From assembly GCA_032622095.1 (NCBI GenBank), contig CP136061.1, positions 201,060,244 to 201,124,243 on the forward strand: a stretch of DNA of 64,000 nucleotides, read 5' to 3'. The stretch comes from Siphonodentalium dalli (lineage: Eukaryota > Mollusca > Scaphopoda > Gadilida > Siphonodentaliidae). The notes under the pieces are model-generated. The model had not been told where the DNA came from. It saw only the letters and a program-made list of their open reading frames with translations, and did not search any database. Made by a program: the position numbers and the translations under genes. Of this stretch, positions 37,245 through 49,099 are shown piece by piece; the stretch's first letter is position 1, and each line of letters opens with the position of its first letter.

Positions 37245-37358
37245 TAGATGATGGTGGTGATGATGATGATGACGATGATGATGATGATGATGATGACACT
37301 GACGGTGATGTTGATGATGATGATGACGGTGATGATGATGATGATGACGATGATGATG
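37245..37358. repeat. (GAT)n trinucleotide repeat
   Basis: About 110 bp of GAT/GAC/GGT triplets with several interruptions. Confidence 0.95.
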
Positions 37359-37360
37359 TA

Positions 37361-38838
37361 AGTGAGTGCAGGCGATATATTAAATAGGGGAGTTGGTCTT
37401 ACCATTCATTAGTAGAATAAAATTCGTTAAATCACACAGAAGTCAGTTGGTTTGTTTTTGTTAAATTAATATAGTCTTTACAATAAAGAAAGAAGGGAGT
37501 TAAATTAATACAGACCATGTTAAATTAATTGCATTATTGTCACAAGCCAAGAAGGGGTGGAGTTGGAAATCCTCCAGACACGCTCCTGTACACTCCCATT
37601 TCCAAGAATGAGAGTATAATTGTCTCAATCAACAGTCAAGGATCGAGTGAACAAGACCCGTGACCAGTGGCCTGTCTTGTTAATTATAAAGCGATTGACA
37701 GCAGTACTTTCGGTCGATATATGTGTTAAGCGTGACGTTCCCTGCTGTGTGTTGATTCTACTCATCGTATCGGTGCTCATTCAGCATCGATCGTCGGGTA
37801 CCGGGCCGGGTATTCACAATCAGGTCTCGATCGTTCTCAAACAAAGTGGAAGTTCGATGGACGGTGTGCCAGCGATCTCGATTGATGCTGTAATGGCGAA
37901 TAATCAATCTTGGAACTATATAACCGCTTCAGCACGACGAGATTTGTCTTTCTTTGATAACGGACTTGCCGACTGAACTTTCGTATGCCTTTTCAGTTAA
38001 TATTTATTGGATAGCTATCTTAAAAGCCGGACTTGCTATACATGCGTTGGTAAGTAGATGTGAAAGTATTCGGATTTAACCATTTCTATACTATAAATAT
38101 TCTCCCATTCAGTGATACAGTTATACATTGGAATGGTGCATTATTCATTTGAAGGGTGTTCAGTGTAAATTAGCAGACGACTGTATGACGAAAATATAAT
38201 ACGAGGGTAGAAGGATTCATATTATTTTGTGGAACTGTTCAGATAATAAGTTCAACAACCTAACTTATTATCTGAACATTTCCGAATGGAACTACTCATC
38301 AATGAGTATTTAGTATAAATCGGGTTACTCCACATGCATTCTCAGGATATAATTTTTGCCTATGAAGTTAGAAGTGAGACCTTTTACTGAAAGACTATTA
38401 AAGATGCATAATCCGAATTAACGCTCCCAAATTACTATTTCTTTGGCTTCGAGGTGTAAAAAAATGTTTGATTCGAGTCGAGGAACCCACATCTTAAGGG
38501 GACATCTTAAGCAAGACCGCGGTGGTTCGAATGCCAGATGTTATCCAAGTACTCTCTTTGAATTCTGAGCAACTCTAATTCACTGACAGAAACAGTCGAT
38601 GCGAACTATATACTCCGATTCAGTGATGAGTATCATGGAATATCTACAGCTAGATTAAGAAAGAGGATTGGACATCAAGCTAATATTAACTTCTGTAAAT
38701 AGCCATCTCCTCAGGTAAATATACTAATGTTATACCGTGTTAAGATATATGGTGGTTAGCTTTAACTTGGCCGTGAACCCATGACCCATAACTCATCTTA
38801 GTCCAATTTTCCACTGACCTACATACATCACACGAACA
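37361..38838. other. Non-coding; one weak ORF and a small hairpin
   Basis: A plus-strand frame at 37620-37976 has no upstream ATG. It includes a hydrophobic run (CCVLILLIVSVLI) and ends ...RRDLSFFDNGLAD. I do not recognise it and cannot exclude an exon. A perfect 15-bp stem (TTCAGATAATAAGTT) lies at about 38237-38276. A degraded copy of the TCTTTAACAAAAGATTACATG neighbourhood of the duplication appears inverted near 38395-38480. Confidence 0.4.
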
Positions 38839-38846
38839 TTCTCAAA

Positions 38847-41800
38847 CGGTGTGACTAAACACCGCCCGGACCAGCCCGGACCAGCCCGGACCAGCCCGGA
38901 CAAGCCCGGACGAGCCCGGACCAGCCCGGACCAGCCCGGACCCCCCATATGGACTATATGAGTGATTGTAAGGGCAATATAAGTGCAGGGGTGTCATGGA
39001 AACCCACTCAGGGTCGCTATTAACCCTCAAAATGCCGGCATCGGCGAAAATGTTCGCCGCGAAATGAAGCTAACAGCCCGGACCGCCCCTGCTGCGTCCA
39101 GGTGGGATTTTAGTATCCATACCTGTGCGGGGGTGTTAATGAAACCCAAATACGCACGGAGAGTGGTCAAGGTCAAACGGAAGTGCCGCTTATTAACCCC
39201 TAAACTTCCCAGATTCAGCCAGAATTAAAAAAATTGCCATCGCCGATTATGTTTACCCATAACGACGCTGACAGCCCGGACCATCCAAGTCCAGCCCGGA
39301 CCCCCCATATGGACTATATGAGTGATTTTAATGGCAATATAAGTGCAGGGGTGTCATGGAAACCCACTCAGGGTTGCTATTAACCCTCAAAATGCCGGCA
39401 TCGGCGAAAATGTTCGCCGTGAATTGAAGCTAACAGCCCGGACCGCCCCTGCTGCGTCCAGGTATGATTTTAGTATCGATTCATGTACGAGGGTGTTAAT
39501 GAAACCCAAATACGCACGGAGAGTGGTCAAGGTCAAACGGAAGTGCCGCTTATTAACCCCTAAACTTCCCAGATTCAGCCAGAATTAAAAAATTGCGCCC
39601 CCAATAAACAAATTCACAGCCCGGACCCCCTTAATGTCCTCGTACTTCTAATAACTCCTTACATATGTGTTGTGGAACTACCCTCGACTAGACTCAAGAA
39701 GATTCAAGGGCGAGTCGCCCACGAATGCCTGGCAATTAACCCCCAAAATGCCGCCATCGCCGATTATGTTTACCGATAACGACGCTGACAGCCCGGACCA
39801 GCCCGGACCATCCAAGTCCAGCCCGGACCCCCCATATGGACTATATGAGTGATTTTAATGGCAATATAAGTGCAGGGGTGTCATGGAAACCCACTCAGGG
39901 TTGCTATTAACCCTCAAAATGCCGGCATCGGCGAAAATGTTCGCCGCGAAATGAAGCTAACAGCCCGGACCGCCCCTGCTGCGTCCAGGTGGGATTTTAG
40001 TATCCATACCTGTGCGGGGGTGTTAATGAAACCCAAATACGCACGGAGAGTGGTCAAGGTCAAACGGAAGTGCCGCTTATTAACCCCTAAACTTCCCAGA
40101 TTCAGCCAGAATTAAAAAATTGCCATCGCCGATTATGTTTACCCATAACGACGCTGACAGCCCGGACCATCCAAGTCCAGCCCGGACCCCCCATATGGAC
40201 TATATGAGTGATTTTAATGGCAATATAAGTGCAGGGGTGTCATGGAAACCCACTCAGGGTTGCTATTAACCCTCAAAATGCCGGCATCGGCGAAAATGTT
40301 CGCCGTGAAATGAAGCTAACAGCCCGGACCGCCCCTGCTGCGTCCAGGTATGATTTTAGTATCGATTCATGTACGAGGGTGTTAATGAAACACAAATAGG
40401 CACGGAGAGTGGTCAAGGTCAAACGGAAGTGCCGCTTATTAACTCCTAAACTTCCCAGATTCAGCCAGAATTAAAAAATTGCGCCCCCAATAAACAAATT
40501 CACAGCCCGGACCCCCTTAATGTCCTCGTACTTCTAATAACTCCTTACATATGTGTTGTGGAACTACCCTCGACTAGACTCAAGAAGATTCAAGGGCGAG
40601 TCGCCCACGAATGCCTGGCAATTAACCCCCAAAATGCCGCCATCGCCGATTATGTTTACCCATAACGACGCTGACAGCCCGGACCATCCAAGTCCAGCCC
40701 GGACCCCCCATATGGACTATATGAGTGATTTTAATGGCAATATAAGTACAGGGGTGTCATGGAAACCCACTCAGGGTTGCTATTAACCCTCAAAATGCCG
40801 GCATCGGCGAAAATGTTCGCCGTGAAATGAAGCTAACAGCCCGGACCGCCCCTGCTGCGTCCAGGTATGATTTTAGTATCGATTCATGTACGAGGGTGTT
40901 AATGAAACCCAAATACGCACGGAGAGTGGTCAAGGTCAAACGGAAGTGCCGCTTATTAACTCCTAAACTTCCCAGATTCAGCCAGAATAAAAAAATTGCG
41001 CCCCCAATAAACAAATTCACAGCCCGGACCCCCATAATGTCCTCGTACTTCTAATAACTCCTTATATATGTGTTGTGGAACTACCCTCGACTAGACTCAA
41101 GAAGATTCAAGGGCGAGTCGCCCACGAATGCCTGGCAATTAACCCCCAAAATGCCGCCATCGCCGATTATGTTTACCCATAACGACGCTGACAGCCCGGA
41201 CCAGCCCGGACCATCCAAGTCCAGCCCGGACCCCCCATATGGACTATATGAGTGATTTTAATGGCAATATAAGTGCAGGGGTGTCATGGAAACCCACTCA
41301 GGGTTGCTATTAACCCTCAAAATGCCGGCATCGGCGAAAATGTTCGCCGCGAAATGAAGCTAACAGCCCGGACCGCCCCTGCTGTGTCCAGGTGGGATTT
41401 TAGTATCCATACCTGTGCGGGGGTGTTAATGAAACCCAAATACGCACGGAGAGTGGTCAAGGTCAAACGGAAGTGCCGCTTATTAACCCCTAAACTTCCC
41501 AGATTCAGCCAGAATTAAAAAATTGCGCCCCCAATAAACAAATTCACAGCCCGGACCCCCTTAATGTCCTCGTACTTCTAATAACTCCTTACATATGTGT
41601 TGTGGAACTACCCTCGACTCGCCCTTGAATCTTCTTGAGTCTTTTTTTTAATTCTGGCTGAATCTGGGAAGTTTAGGGGTTAATAAGCGGCACTTCCGTT
41701 TGACCTTGACCATTCTCCGTGCGTATTTGGGTTTCATTAACACCCCCGCACAGGTATGGATACTAAAATCCCACCTGGACGCAGCAGGGGCGGTCCGGGC

Positions 41801-43552
41801 TGTTAGATTCATTTCGCGGCGAACATTTTCGCCGATGCCGGCATTTTGAGGGTTAATAGCAACCCTGAGTGGGTTTCCATGACACCCCTGCACTTATATT
41901 GCCATTAAAATCACTCATATAGTCCATATGGGGGGTCCGGGCTGGACTTGGATGGTCCGGGCTGTCAGCGTCGTTATGGGTAAACATAATCGGCGATGGC
42001 GGCATTTTGGGGGTTAATTGCCAGGCATTCGTGGGCGACTCGCCCTTGTATCTTCGTGAGTGTAGTCGAGGGTAGTTCCACAACACATATGTAAGGAGTT
42101 ATTAGAAGTACGAGGACATTAAGGGGGTCCGGGCTGTGAATTTGTTTATTGGGGGCGCAATTTTTTAATTCTGGCTGAATCTGGGAAGTTTAGGGGTTAA
42201 TAAGCGGCACTTCCGTTTGACCTTGACCACTCTCCGTGCGTATTTGGGTTTCATTAACACCCTCGTACATGAATCGATACTAAAATCATACGCAGCAGGG
42301 GCGGTCCGGGCTGTTAGCTTCATTTCACGGCGAACATTTTCGCCGATGCCGGCATTTTGAGGGTTAATAGCAACCCTGAGTGGGTTTCCATGACACCCCT
42401 GCACTTATATTGCCATTAAAATCACTCATATAGTCCATATGGGGGGTCCGGGCTGGACTTGGATGGTCCGGGCTGTCAGCGTCGTTATGGGTAAACATAA
42501 TCGGCGATGGCGGCATTTTAGGGGTTAATTGCCAGGCATTCGTGGGCGACTCGCCCTTCAATCTTCTTGAGTCTAGTCGAGGGTAGTTCCACAACACATA
42601 TGTAAGGAGTTATTAGAAGTACGAGGACATTAAGGGGGTCCGGGCTGTGAATTTGTTTATTGGAGGCGCAATTTTTTAATTCTGGCTGAATCTGGGAAGT
42701 TTAGGAGTTAATAAGCGGCACTTCCGTTTGACCTTGACCACTCTCCGTGCGTATTTGGGTTTCATTAACACCCTCGTACATGAATCGATACTAAAATCAT
42801 ACCTGGACGCAGCAGGGGCGGTCCGGGCTGTTAGCTTCATTTCGCGGCTAACATTTTCGCCGATGCCGGCATTTTGAGGGTTAATAGCGACCCTGAGTGG
42901 GTTTCCATGACACCCCTGCACTTATATTGCATTAAAATCACTCATATAGTCCATATGGGGGGTCCGGGCTGGACTTGGATGGTCCGGGCTGTCAGCGTCG
43001 TTATGGGTAAACATAATCGGCGATGGCGGCATTTTGGGGGTTAATTGACAGGCATTCGTGGGCGATTCGCCCTTGAATCTTCTTGAGTCTAGTCGAGGGT
43101 AGTTCCACAACACATATGTAAGGAGTTATTAGAAGTACGAGGACATTAAGGGGGTCCGGGCTGTGAATTTGTTTATTGGGGGCGCAATTTTTTAATTCTG
43201 GCTGAATCTGGGAAGTTTAGGGGTTAATAAGCGGCACTTCCGTTTGACCTTGACCACTCTCCGTGCGTATTTGGGTTTCATTAACACCCCGCACAGGTAT
43301 GGATACTAAAATCCCACCTGGACGCAGCAGGGGCGGTCCGGGCTGTTAGCTTCATTTCGCGGCTAACATTTTCGCCGATGCCGGCATTTTGAGGGTTAAT
43401 AGCGACCCTGAGTGGGTTTCCATGACACCCCTGCACTTATATTGCCCTTACAATCACTCATATAGTCCATATGGGGGGTCCGGGCTGGTCCGGGCTGGTC
43501 CGGGCTCGTCCGGGCTGGTCCGGGCTGGTCCGGGCGGTGTTTAGTCACACCC
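38847..43552. mobile_element. 4.7-kb near-palindromic element of tandem units, 8-bp TSD
   Basis: The ends GGTGTGACTAAACACCGCC (from 38848) and its reverse complement (to 43551) are followed inward by (CCAGCCCGGA)n. The flanks read TTCTCAAA at 38839-38846 and 43553-43560. Inside, ten units of about 360-527 bp are arranged six forward (starting near 38940) and four reverse (to about 43480). The switch is at about 41600-41650. Units come in two types that differ at the GTGGGATTTTAGTATCCATA / GTATGATTTTAGTATCGATT site. Their order from the left end is A,B,A,B,B,A and from the right end A,B,B,A. No transposase is present. The superfamily is unknown; 8-bp TSDs occur in several, including hAT, Merlin and Sola1. 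Confidence 0.85.
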
Positions 43553-43560
43553 TTCTCAAA

Positions 43561-44080
43561 TATACAAAATTACTTATCGGTAGTTTCCTTTTTAATTGAC
43601 AATAATCATTAAATTTAACGAATCAAGAAAAAGTAAGTCTCCTCTGATGATCTAAATATATGTTATCATGGTTATGTGAACTACTCTTTTGAAAACAAAA
43701 TCTAATTTATAGAAGTTCTTGGTACCAAGTTAAATTGTAAGTAGTCATGCCATAAAAGTAGTATAACTGAGGTTATAATATCCATTGGGTCGATGGTTCT
43801 TAAATATTGTGTCGCAATAATCGCTTGTACCAAATTTCACAAAGAAATTCTTTGCAGATTTTGAACAAATCCATTTTGAAATACCAGGAAATTTTGGCAA
43901 AACGTGCGTCTGACCCTTAAATGTAGGCTGTATAATATATTCAAGTTAGGAGTCATTAACTTCTGAAGTACCACCTCAGAGTACCGGGCCAAAATGGGGC
44001 TCGACAATCAGCTAACTAAGTACCCAGTGAAAACAGTCAGCTGAGTACCAGTTGAACATTGAATCGAATATTCCTTCATG
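43561..44080. other. Non-coding, nothing recognised
   Basis: AT-rich sequence between the palindromic element and the next tandem array. No supported gene. Confidence 0.5.
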
Positions 44081-44084
44081 TGAA

Positions 44085-45110
44085 TGCATGGGAATCAAGT
44101 AACTACTCATTAGTAAATGTTTAGTTATCCAAGGATTAAATAGTTTGATGTATATAATAATATAAATATAGTAAGTCCAAAATATTTGTAATTTATATGT
44201 GTTGAGCTAAGTGTATGTGCTGAGCTAAGTTTATTATTAAATGAGTATTTACATAATTATGAGACTATAAGTGGTAACCTCATAATTCATTATCTGACAA
44301 GAGAATGCTCTCTTTAGTGCTGTCATGGATTCCCATCCACTGTTTGTATGGATGTTTATGTGGGAGATCCCACAGACAGGCTATAACCACTCGTCAGTAA
44401 ATGTTTAGTTAACACAGAGTTAAATACATTTGTGGTGATGTTCATGCGGGGAAACTCAGCAAGCAGGCTTGGTCTGCATGTGGGATTTCTTATTTAGATA
44501 TGCCTTCATGTGAATGCACGGGAATCAAGTAATTACTCATTAGTAAATGTTTAGTTACCAAAGGATTAAATAGTTTTATGTATATGATAATATAACTATA
44601 TATAGTAAGTCCACATATGTGTACTTTATATGTGTTGTGCTAACTATATGTATTGAATGAATTGCTACACGAGTATTAGTGACAATATTACAAGTCATCA
44701 TCTGACCAGAGAAATCATGATTGACTCTCATCCATTTATTCTCACCCATTTATTTGCAGGGATGTTCTTTTGGGGAGTCCATCAGGCAGGCCTTGTCTGC
44801 CTGGTGGACATCTTAATTGACCATTCCTGCAAGTTACTACACGTGAATCAAGTAACTACTCATTAAAAATTATCAATTACCAAAGGGTTAAATAGTCTGA
44901 TTTACATGACAATATCAATGTTGGCAATTCCAAAATATGTGTACTTTATATGGTGTTGTACTAAGTCAATATGTTGTGCTAAGTTCATGCATTGAACGGT
45001 TTGCTACATAATCAAGTAACCACTCATTGGTAAATGTTCAGTTGGAAAACGCCGAATACTCTGTATCTGATTCACATGACAAAAAACATAAATGCTGGTA
45101 AAGTCCACGG
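44085..45110. repeat. Degenerate tandem repeats (CAAGTAACTACTCATTAGTAAATG)
   Basis: The phrase AATCAAGTAACTACTCATTA recurs near 44093, 44518, 44846 and 45012, with a partial copy near 44385. Each is followed by TTAGTTACCAAAGGATTAAATAG and TGTACTTTATATGTGTTG words. Spacings are irregular, so the array is old. A short run of 12 G lies near 45161-45172. No coding potential. Confidence 0.6.
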
Positions 45111-45530
45111 GGAACTTGTAGCAAAAACATATTGAAATATATACCTCATATACTACCACAGGGGGGGGGGGGTCACTAATTCGGTACCGAATAGCGCCGA
45201 ACGCCGTCAACGTTGGTTTTCTGACTCACTGTACCGATTTTGGTCGGATAAACGGTATTGTCGCGTATATTGCTATTTCCAAAAGTGATATAAACCCTCC
45301 TTACCATGTAAAGTGCTGTATAATGCCGATATAAACCTGTTTTGTACTTTCAAGTGGAAGAAATCTTTCTAATCGAACCATAGACATGGCCTGATTCGCC
45401 ATTAATCATGGCAAAATATGCCCTCTTTCTGATTGGTCGATATTCACGTGGCTTTGTTTACGAAAACACGGTCAGAAAAAAAACATTATGTATACTAAAT
45501 ATCGACCAATGAGAAAGAGTCGCATTTGCT

Positions 45531-45803
45531 AATACGATAGGGGAACACCGTGTGCGTAACGTAACTATCACAAGTATAACGTACTCTGCATGATAACAAC
45601 TTATCACCAATTTCATGCTTAAGACATTTTAAACATATCATCTTCGGCTTGTTTTATTTTTAGGAAAAGGAATAACGAATGGGGGTAATAAATATATATA
45701 ACGACAAATAGAATCAAATTGGTCATTTTCTTGGTACAGGCAAGCAAGGTACGAAAATTGGTGAAATCTGAGTACGAACGTCGGAGTGTTCCCCTATCGT
45801 ATT
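45531..45803. mobile_element. 273-bp MITE with 18-bp perfect TIRs
   Basis: AATACGATAGGGGAACAC at the left is exactly reverse-complemented at the right end. The interior is AT-rich and non-coding. A TSD could not be fixed because the outermost bases are ambiguous (AAT...ATT). Just upstream, a second inverted pair (GATTGGTCGATATT near 45431 and AATATCGACCAAT near 45498) forms a separate structure. Confidence 0.75.
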
Positions 45804-46900
45804 CCGTTAATCACCAACCGTGGAGTGCATGTTCACGGTCTGGTTTGAAGCAATTTTCTCACTTCAAAGTATACAAAAGTTGTTTTTAGACATTCCACTG
45901 CATTTGACAGTGTAAAGAGGTTTTTATTCATTTTTGAAAGAAGAAAAACAAGCGACAATGCCGTTTACGCGGCCATAATCGGTTCGTTGAGTCAGAAATG
46001 CAACGAATTTCGGGAATCGGAAACCGAAAGATGTCTGGCCTTGTCTTATATATTATATATTATGTAAATAAATGTTTTCTACAAAGTGCCTGTGGTAAAG
46101 TCCAGAACATGTGTACTGTACATGAATCTGCATAATACTCACTAGTTTGTGTTACAACAGTCCGATTCGACCTCGTATAACTGTCACATAGTTCTAGGTG
46201 TGGTGACTCACCATCATAAACGGAATACAGCAAATCGTATCATACTTCCGAATTGATATATTTCTAGACTCAAAGAACATAGCATAAACGTATCATATAC
46301 ACATTGACTTCCCGATTTGTCAGATGACCCAGTTCGATATAATCATGTCAGTTTGTTCATCTGTTTTCCCCGTGATACTCGTGACAAATGATCGTCCACA
46401 ATCTGACCGACATACCAAGTAAGATGATCAACCAATTCAGTTCCAATCGATCAACATTTGATATCACAATAAAGGTACTACTGTGTGTCAGCAAAATACC
46501 TACAACAGGTCGCGATCTATCTAGTTAAAGTACATTGTCACGTTTCAGATCTAGAGTGATCTCCCTCGTAATGGATTGCACATTACATACACACACTGAT
46601 CCTACATTAAAGTGACTTTGGAGTTGTGTATTCACCATTTTATAATATAATGCGCACTTAACACATGAGCGCTAAGTAGATCAAACGAGCTCTAACCACA
46701 CGAAGTGAATTCATCAAGCATAAAACTTGAAGTGATTCATGGTTTACTGTGATTTCCAGCCCTCCCTTCTATTCATCAATTGATGTACAGGTGTTGTTCA
46801 ATAATGTTAATGTATGTGAATGTTTTTGCATTGTGTATTTTGTTGTTTCTGCTCAGTAACATAATTATGTCCTTGTTCCAAATATGCACATCGATCAATT
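45804..46900. other. Non-coding; possible LINE 5' untranslated region at the end
   Basis: No gene recognised. The last few hundred bases before 46901 may be the 5' leader of the LINE that follows, but no boundary was found. Confidence 0.4.
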
Positions 46901-47071
46901 ATGTCTACGACTACCGATAAAATAACATTAGACGAAATACAGGAGCTAGATAAATATGATCTCGCAAAACTTCATGCTGTAAATGACGATGCTGAAGAAC
47001 CTGAATCTATTTTTTCAATGTATGAACAAACATGCTCATATATATCGACAGATCAACTGCAATTTAAATCT

Positions 47072-47470
47072 GTTTAACCCTTTACCCAACAAACCGGCCA
47101 AAACCGGCCAAATAAAGCTTCAACAGCCTAAAATATCTTCGGTCTGTCTCAATAGAACCATACAAATATGGATATCATTGGAACCGGCTCCTTGACCACA
47201 TTGTGATAGTTACAGTTATGCCCTGTGCCAATGCATTCTCTTATATATGCGAGTCGACCATAGGTCGCCTCGCATATATAAGAGAATGCATTGGCCTAAA
47301 CAAAATCTTTTTTAACACTTTTTACCATTTGTTCTTACATTCTTTAACAATTTTATAATTTTTAATGTGTTAAGCCAATGCATTCTCTTATATATGCGAG
47401 GCGACCTATGGTCGACTCGCATATATAAGAGAATGCATTGGCACAGGGCCGTTATGTTGGGTAAAGGGTT
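47072..47470. mobile_element. 399-bp hairpin-rich insertion in LINE B with 47-bp flanking direct repeat
   Basis: The ends GTTTAACCCTTTACCCAAC and GTTGGGTAAAGGGTT are inverted repeats. On both sides lies the same 47-bp target sequence (47025-47071 and 47471-47517), which is part of the LINE reading frame. Nested within is 47221-47450: two foldback stems (47228-47294 and 47375-47441) that are exact reverse complements of each other, bracketed by CCCTGTGCC / GGCACAGGG with GTTATG on both sides. No protein is encoded. It is related to the element at 29817-30088. Confidence 0.8.
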
Positions 47471-49099
47471 AACAAACATGCTCATATATATCGACAGATC
47501 AACTGCAATTTAAATCTTACGCTCACAAAGCTGGACTTTCAGTCATGCATCTGAATATAAGAAGAATGACGGCTAACTTTGATTCGTTTTGTGAATTAGT
47601 GTCGACATGCCATGATAAAGGCAATCCCTATGATATCATGGGAATTTCCGAAATTTTCAAAATACATAAATATATTAACTACGATATAGAAGGATATCAA
47701 TCTCTTATATATAACACCAGAGCATATAATTATGATGGTCGATGTGGTGTAGGGTTATATATACACAAAAATATTCCGTTTATTCTGAGATCAGATATTG
47801 CTGATTTCGCGCCTCATGTATTCGAGTCAATCTTGGTAGGAATATACCCGAACAGCAAGCGCAGCCAAGTTATTGGTTGCATTTACAGACGACCCATCAT
47901 TGCCCCGCGAGCCGACCTTGATGCGTTTATGGAAACATTTAGCACAATTACAGGCAAAATAAATTCAGAACGAAAAAAGGCATACTTATACTGTGTGACA
48001 CAAATATAAATTTATTAAATTTTAAGAATCATAAAAAAAACGAACACATTTATAGAAAACCTTTTTAGTGACGGTTTCCTGCCTCTTATATCCAAACCAA
48101 CAAGAGTTGCGGATTATACGGCAACACTAATTGATAATATATTGACGAACGTCCCAAGCAAATTCCAATGCAGAATCTTGCTAACTGACATATCGGACCA
48201 CTTCGCAATTTTTGCGGTTAAGGATTTGGATAATAACACTAAAACCACACTGACAACCCAAACTAGAAGAAAGTTTAGTTCATCCAACATATATAGGTTT
48301 AAGAATATCCTTAGTTCTACAAATTTTGATGAGGTAATTAATTCTGAATCCCCAAATGAAGCTTACGGCAATTTCTCAAGTATCTACCTTAGTGCCTCTA
48401 ACGATGCATTTCCACTAACATGCATACACAATAAAAACGATACACAAAACGAATGCCTTGGATGACTTCTGGATTGAAAACTCTTCAATAACAAAACAGA
48501 ATCTACACAAACTCAAACTGAAGAACCCCAACGATGCTAACATTGAGAAATGCAAGACTTACTGCCGCCTATTAAAAAAAAATTAGCGTGCTACTAAAAG
48601 TCGATACTATGAAATTATTCTGGATGAAAATAAAAACAATTTGAGGAAAACATGGGGGATTCTAGGGGACCTAATAAGAAGTAAAAAGTCTTTGCCACGA
48701 AATCATGCATACTTTACAAATGGGAATAACAACATTAGCGACCCTACGGAAATAGCGGAGACATTTAACGAATTCTTTGTTGGTAAAGGTGAATCTACCA
48801 GTAACGATATCGACTCTAAAACATCCAAACATTTTAGGGACTACCTTAAAAATGAACATCAAGATAATTTCTTTATTCTACCTACAATGGTGCACGAAAT
48901 AATCGAAACCACGAATTCATTAAAAAAACAAAACAAGTACAGATGGTCACGGAATTTCAACCAAATTGATAAAGCTCAGTCATATATTCAATTATTCAAT
49001 TGCATATGGTATTTTCCCCACATCCATGAAAACAGCCAAAGTTATACCAATTTTCAAAAATGGAGACTCACAATTATTGAATAATTATCGACCAATATT

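Noticed and set aside
37620-37976. 118-codon frame with a hydrophobic segment
   Set aside because: No ATG before the hydrophobic segment, no recognised family and no splice support; left as an uncertain ORF in the region note.
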